The notes beneath the pieces were generated by a model. The model was not told the origin of the DNA, did not search any database, and saw only the letters and a list, made by a program, of their open reading frames with translations. From positions 21,270-85,269 of the IMG/VR virus record IMGVR_UViG_3300043466_003540: DNA of 64,000 bases. One strand, written 5' to 3'. The DNA is from a virus. Positions 61,104 to 64,000 of this stretch are shown one piece after another; the first letter of the stretch is position 1; each line of letters begins with the position of its first letter. The translations under genes and the position numbers were made by a program.

Positions 61104-61511
61104 TTATTTACCTGATTGTTTACGTTTTGACTCTAGTAGTGCAAAGTCTTTAATTTTAGTTTCTCCCATGTAGCCCCAAGCGTATCCATCAGCAATGAGT
61201 GCTTCATTGACAGATTGCTCTGCTCCATCAACAAAAAGCCAACCAAGAACACGACCATACTTTTCAGTAGAGTCTGGCTTCTGAGTACGAATAACAACGA
61301 CAGATGCTTTAGCAAGAATATCCTTTAGTCTTTGCTTAGATTCAAGTCCTAAAGCCTTTTCTTTTTTATCTGTAGTGCGAGATTCTGGGGTATCAATACC
61401 AGCAAGACGTACTCTCTGAGAGTAAGCAATGTTAAAACCTAAATCAATGTCAACATCAATCGTGTCTCCATCAACTACATTAGAAACTTTTTTTACGCGA
61501 TACTCGTACAT
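61104..61511 (-). CDS. Thermonuclease (SNase family)
   Basis: 135 residues. VVDGDTIDVDIDLG (D14, D16, D21), VRLAGIDTPES (R35, D40, E43) and EKYGRVLGWLF (R87) supply the calcium and catalytic residues of staphylococcal nuclease, in the same spacing as the model enzyme. EALIADGYAWGYMG closes the barrel. No signal peptide, so it acts inside the cell, perhaps degrading host nucleic acid. It lies 3 nt after a 40-residue zinc-finger gene. Confidence 0.9.
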   Translation of the reverse strand: MYEYRVKKVSNVVDGDTIDVDIDLGFNIAYSQRVRLAGIDTPESRTTDKKEKALGLESKQRLKDILAKASVVVIRTQKPDSTEKYGRVLGWLFVDGAEQSVNEALIADGYAWGYMGETKIKDFALLESKRKQSGK

Positions 61512-61514
61512 AAT

Positions 61515-61637
61515 TTATGAATACTCTTCCTCTAGATGTTTTTGTTCACACATACGTGCTAAATTTTGGACAACGTAACGTTTTTTGCACAAAGCACATA
61601 GCCAAGGCTTAATACGTTCTTCGTCACTATTTACCAC
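61515..61637 (-). CDS. 40-residue zinc-finger protein
   Basis: 40 residues from GTG at 61637, overlapping the endolysin stop by 11 nt. KPWLCALCKKRYVVQNLARM and CEQKH give a C-x2-C ... C-x3-H zinc finger filling most of the protein. The Cys spacing and the tight packing between endolysin and nuclease support it as real. Function unknown. Confidence 0.6.
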   Translation of the reverse strand: MVNSDEERIKPWLCALCKKRYVVQNLARMCEQKHLEEEYS

Positions 61638-62217
61638 AAGTCGGGCACTTAGTTACTTTTTTACTTGTTGATTTTGAAACTGGTGCTGATGCTGGTGCTG
61701 ATGCTGCGGCTCCTGCACCCTTAAACTTAGGACGACCAAAACCAACAATTGAAATCATTACGCCAGCCTTGTTCTTTTTAAAAGCACGAAGTTGCTTACA
61801 AACTTCTCCGCCATTTCTTTGGCTTCCAGATTTTTTTGAAGATGTATTTCCTTCAATACACCAAACGGTTCCATCTTCATTATCTTTTACAACAATTCCA
61901 ACGTGACTAATCCGGTCAACACCATCTGATGGAAAATCAAAATAGGCAATATCTCCTGGTTCTGGATCTGCAATGTCTCCATCAATCCATGCGCCTTTTT
62001 TCTTAAATGCTGCTGCACCACCTGGAGTGTAAACAGTATTAGGAACTTTTACCTCTGCTTCGTTTGCACACCAGTTAACAAAACTTCCGCACCATGGTTG
62101 AAAGTTAGCCTTCATAAAAGCGCCATACTTTGTTTCGTTATCTTTAGGACCTTCAATAGTTCCTAGTTCGGCTGTAGCAACTTCAATTAAACGAGCTGCT
62201 GTTCCTTGCTCTGCCAT
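61627..62217 (-). CDS. CHAP-domain endolysin
   Basis: 196 residues. The CHAP catalytic Cys is C43 in QPWCGSFVNWC, the His is H105 in RISHVGIVV, and an acidic residue follows in WCIEGN. GDIAYFDFPSDG precedes the His as usual. The domain runs to about 160, followed by an Ala-, Pro- and Ser-rich linker and a small KCPTCGK knuckle that may bind zinc or the wall. It should cleave peptidoglycan peptide bonds. Its neighbours are a two-helix membrane protein and a lipoprotein, making a lysis cassette. Confidence 0.9.
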   Translation of the reverse strand: MAEQGTAARLIEVATAELGTIEGPKDNETKYGAFMKANFQPWCGSFVNWCANEAEVKVPNTVYTPGGAAAFKKKGAWIDGDIADPEPGDIAYFDFPSDGVDRISHVGIVVKDNEDGTVWCIEGNTSSKKSGSQRNGGEVCKQLRAFKKNKAGVMISIVGFGRPKFKGAGAAASAPASAPVSKSTSKKVTKCPTCGK

Positions 62218-62219
62218 TA

Positions 62220-62294
62220 CTACATACCTCCCTTAGGCTTTTTTGTTGGTTTTGGTTTTGGAATACCACGTCCACATCCGCATGTTGCACACAT
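62220..62294 (-). CDS. 24-residue Cys- and Lys-rich peptide
   Basis: 24 residues. MCATCGCGRGIPKPKPTKKP ends KGGM, with the stop only 2 nt before the endolysin ATG. A stop codon at 62296-62298 ends the upstream gene immediately before. Short MCxxCGC peptides occur next to structural genes in aquatic phages. Real expression is plausible but not certain. Confidence 0.5.
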   Translation of the reverse strand: MCATCGCGRGIPKPKPTKKPKGGM

Positions 62295-62295
62295 A

Positions 62296-62703
62296 TTATT
62301 TATCCCAATCTGTATCAACTGGTTGTTCTTCTGGCATTGCGCCATCTGGTTTAGCCGCTAGACGTGCAGCGGTTGCATCAATTTCTGCTTCAAGTTTTTT
62401 ATCTGCCTGAGTGTTTTTTGCATCCATCTCTTTGTTAGCAAGTTGGGCAGACATAATGTCTTTAGCACCAGAGTTGCCAATCAAAAGACCTGCAAGAGTT
62501 CCTGTAATAAATGTTGCAACTGAGCCAAGAACGTTAAAGAACATTTTGTCGTTCTCTGATTGAGTTCCGATTGGCTGGCTAACAAATAAAAGACCATACA
62601 GAATTCCTACTGATGTAAGGAATAGAATTGAACCTAATGTAATGCCTAAAATAAATTTTAAGCGTGCATCTAAATCTTGTGGCGTTAGTTTTTGTCTAGC
62701 CAT
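62296..62703 (-). CDS. Two-helix membrane protein, candidate holin
   Basis: 135 residues. Transmembrane helices at about 17-40 (FILGITLGSILFLTSVGILY) and 57-77 (VLGSVATFITGTLAGLLIG), then a charged, Lys- and Ala-rich helix and an acidic end. Size, topology and position just before the endolysin suit a holin. It overlaps the lipoprotein gene by 8 nt. The family is not identified. Confidence 0.7.
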   Translation of the reverse strand: MARQKLTPQDLDARLKFILGITLGSILFLTSVGILYGLLFVSQPIGTQSENDKMFFNVLGSVATFITGTLAGLLIGNSGAKDIMSAQLANKEMDAKNTQADKKLEAEIDATAARLAAKPDGAMPEEQPVDTDWDK

Positions 62704-62920
62704 TGCTTGTTCCCCCTGTTGTATCTACGTCTGAATTTGGATTTATTTCAAGTGTGTCTTTTGTGCATGTTCCAGATGCTTCGCAGATTGGAGGATTGCA
62801 TTCAGCATTTTTCCAATTTTCTGGGTTTTGACAAGGATATCTATAGAAACCCTGATACCCACAACTAGATAACAGTAGGGCGCTCAAAGCAATGCCTACT
62901 AGAAATTTGACTTTGGACAT
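62696..62920 (-). CDS. Phage lipoprotein of the YRYPCQ type
   Basis: 74 residues. A lipoprotein signal (KVKFLVGIALSALLLSSC, lipobox LSSC with Cys about 20), then YRYPCQNPENWKNAECNPP and ICEASGTCTKDTLEI, a sequence style widespread in T4-like aquatic phages. Five further Cys could form disulphides outside the membrane. By position it may be spanin-like or protect against superinfection. The ribosome binding site is buried in a hairpin. Confidence 0.8.
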   Translation of the reverse strand: MSKVKFLVGIALSALLLSSCGYQGFYRYPCQNPENWKNAECNPPICEASGTCTKDTLEINPNSDVDTTGGTSNG

Positions 62921-62923
62921 CAG

Positions 62924-62968
62924 TCTTTCCTTCCACTTAAAACACTATTGTACAAGCGGAAGGAAAGA
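62924..62968 (-). promoter_or_regulatory. Hairpin covering the lipoprotein ribosome binding site
   Basis: Arms 62924-62934 and 62958-62968 form a perfect 11-bp stem. In the minus-strand RNA the 3' arm GGAAGGAAAGA contains the Shine-Dalgarno sequence 8 nt before the ATG at 62920. The 23-nt loop holds TACAAT (62947-62952), a possible -10; RNA begun there would lack the 5' arm and leave the site open. Confidence 0.65.
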
Positions 62969-62983
62969 GTGATTTTATGAAGT

Positions 62984-63367
62984 TTAAAGAGTTCCCTCTT
63001 CTAGAAGGACGAAGCCATGCTCTCTGTCATACATTCTGTAGTCAGCACTAACTAACTCAAAACGCTCTTTAACTGCCCCTATTACTACATCTTTATCTAG
63101 GGAACCGCAGGTATAGAGGTCAAACTGAAGCCTTGCTGGGGATTCCTCATCCCAGACGTGGAAAGCAATATGACTGGTTTCTATACCAACAATTGCTGTA
63201 ACGCCTCTGTTACCAGGTGCGTCTACATAAGTCGCGTGAGGTCCCATAAGAATTTTCATTCCTACTCTATCAACCAAATCTTTAAGAAAAGATACCGCGT
63301 CTTCTGTACTTGCTAAAGAATTATTTACTCTAGCGTTGATAAGTATATGTTTGTGTTCGACAGACAT
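62984..63367 (-). CDS. SpeD-like pyruvoyl decarboxylase
   Basis: 127 residues. GIETSHIAFHVWDEE holds the Ser (S65) that should become the pyruvoyl group after self-cleavage, with H66 and H70; FDLYTCGSL has the conserved Cys (C87). This is the small bacterial AdoMet decarboxylase type. The residue before the Ser is Thr rather than the usual Glu, so autocleavage or substrate may differ; some SpeD homologues are known to have become ornithine or arginine decarboxylases. A polyamine supply for packaging or modification is likely. The ATG overlaps the previous stop. Confidence 0.75.
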   Translation of the reverse strand: MSVEHKHILINARVNNSLASTEDAVSFLKDLVDRVGMKILMGPHATYVDAPGNRGVTAIVGIETSHIAFHVWDEESPARLQFDLYTCGSLDKDVVIGAVKERFELVSADYRMYDREHGFVLLEEGTL

Positions 63368-63474
63368 TACTTAACTTTTGTCTTCTTCTTAACTTTTACT
63401 GCACGCTTTTCTTTAAGAGTTGATTGTGCAGGCTTCTTCTTTTTAGTAGGTTCTTTTTGTTCTTTGTTAGCCAT
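63367..63474 (-). CDS. 35-residue Lys-rich protein
   Basis: 35 residues, half of them Lys or Arg: MANKEQKEPTKKKKPAQSTL followed by KEKRAVKVKKK. The stop shares a base with the SpeD ATG (TAATG), and AAGGAG precedes the start. Short MANKEQ-type basic proteins are recurrent in actinophages. It may bind nucleic acid; pairing with a polyamine enzyme suggests DNA charge neutralisation. Confidence 0.7.
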   Translation of the reverse strand: MANKEQKEPTKKKKPAQSTLKEKRAVKVKKKTKVK

Positions 63475-63591
63475 TTGAATTCTCCTTAATTAGTCGTACC
63501 TCACTTGCAGCCGTGACTCTGCGTGAGGGCTAGGTTGCATTAGCGTTTGGAAAAGCATACATGCTTAGTGAGTAAGTAATGTGAAAAAACT

Positions 63592-64000
63592 CTAGAGTGT
63601 CGAATCTGTGTTGCGATTCTTTCCTGGCATCCAAAGAATATCGCCGACTTCTTGATTAGACCATCTGGCAAGTACGAATAATAAATCAGATAGGCGATTA
63701 AGGTATTTGGCTGTAAGAGGATTTACTCCTGCTCCAAACTGACTGATTGCTCTCCAAGTCTCTCGCTCTGCCCTACGAACAACTGTCCTAGCAACATGCA
63801 ACTGAGCACTCGTTGGGGTGCCAGATGGAAGTACAAATGATTGAAGTGGAGCAAGGGATGCGTTGTATTTATCAATCATGGACTCTAACCAAGTTATTTG
63901 CTCTTCTGTAATTCTTAAAGGTTCATACTCTGGACTATCAACAACTGGAGTACATAGGTCAGCACCAACATCAAATAAGTCGTTTTGTATTACTGTAAGT
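63592..64000 (-). CDS. Cob(I)alamin adenosyltransferase (PduO type), 3' part
   Basis: The open frame continues to the window edge, so the N-terminus is missing; 136 residues are visible. IQNDLFDVGADLCTP, LRITEEQITWLESMIDKYN, FVLPSGTPTSAQLHVART, then RRAERETW and NPLTAKYLNRLSDLLFVLAR are the ATP- and cobalamin-binding blocks of PduO-type enzymes, which convert cob(I)alamin to adenosylcobalamin. The C-terminal end VGDILWMPGKNR is also typical. On a phage it may feed a B12-dependent ribonucleotide reductase outside the window. The ATP-binding N-terminal motif cannot be checked. Confidence 0.85.
   Translation of the reverse strand, partial: LTVIQNDLFDVGADLCTPVVDSPEYEPLRITEEQITWLESMIDKYNASLAPLQSFVLPSGTPTSAQLHVARTVVRRAERETWRAISQFGAGVNPLTAKYLNRLSDLLFVLARWSNQEVGDILWMPGKNRNTDSTL

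Overview
The window looks like part of a large, AT-rich tailed-phage genome whose host is an actinobacterium. The evidence is two WhiB-like Fe-S regulators, a DUF3039 protein, two DUF7455-like zinc proteins, an HTH-phosphoesterase pair of the kind common in actinophages, and many gene starts that look leaderless. Several tail and lysis genes instead resemble those of T4-like aquatic phages: a YRYPCQ lipoprotein, a MAHWAEID-type fibre partner and glycine-rich fibres. A freshwater actinobacterial host of the Nanopelagicales type would fit, but that is inference. No portal or capsid gene is visible, so the head genes lie outside the window.

Layout. 1-2.3 kb (+): recombination module (Cas4/RecB-like nuclease, Sak4-like ATPase, DUF669 ssDNA-binding protein). 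2.4-6 kb (+): small accessory genes, a DUF6378 protein and two WhiB-like proteins, the second carrying an extra zinc ribbon. 6.1-9.6 kb (+): a secreted protein closed by a strong terminator, then a glycosyltransferase, a sugar-nucleotide epimerase and a methyltransferase. 9.6-15.2 kb (-): six glycosyltransferases and a methyltransferase. 15.2-32.2 kb (-): three Asp-box propeller proteins, a small structural protein and four collagen-like fibres. 32.3-34.3 kb (-): phosphoesterase, HTH protein, membrane protein. 34.5-37.3 kb (+): HTH protein and primase-helicase. 37.3-44 kb (-): terminase pair, large surface protein, serine recombinase, DNA methyltransferase. 44-60 kb: fibres sharing an MPILG-type N-terminus, small fibre partners, two YkgJ-like proteins, a split cytosine-C5 methyltransferase operon, an HNH endonuclease and a Mom-like DNA-modification gene. 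60.3-64 kb (-): zinc proteins, tRNA-Gly, nuclease, lysis module, SpeD-like enzyme and a cobalamin adenosyltransferase cut by the window end.

Themes. (i) The three propeller proteins contain exactly 35, 7 and 21 repeats, all multiples of seven, and a fourth fibre has seven repeats of another type. This suggests strings of 5, 1 and 3 (plus 1) seven-bladed propellers. (ii) The collagen-like fibres are almost pure Gly-X-Thr, and the propeller genes that follow them lead directly into the glycosyltransferase cluster, which suggests O-glycosylated fibres. (iii) A conserved intergenic element (core GCGCGAAAAAACGCATTTT) occurs six times between 46 and 55 kb, at a fixed distance from TATAAT in three copies and next to a C/T-rich tract, like terminator-promoter punctuation. 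(iv) About ten genes have a TAnnnT hexamer 6-7 nt before the start codon and no ribosome binding site. (v) A pseudoknotted structured RNA beside the C5-methyltransferase operon may be an ORF-less HEARO/omega-RNA relative. (vi) The lysis module begins with an 11-bp hairpin that buries the first ribosome binding site.

Seven short genes missed by length cut-offs were added by hand translation: 50710-50865, 53098-53217, 54542-54637, 59492-59617, 61515-61637, 62220-62294 and 63367-63474. All family names come from motif recognition by eye; no database search was possible.
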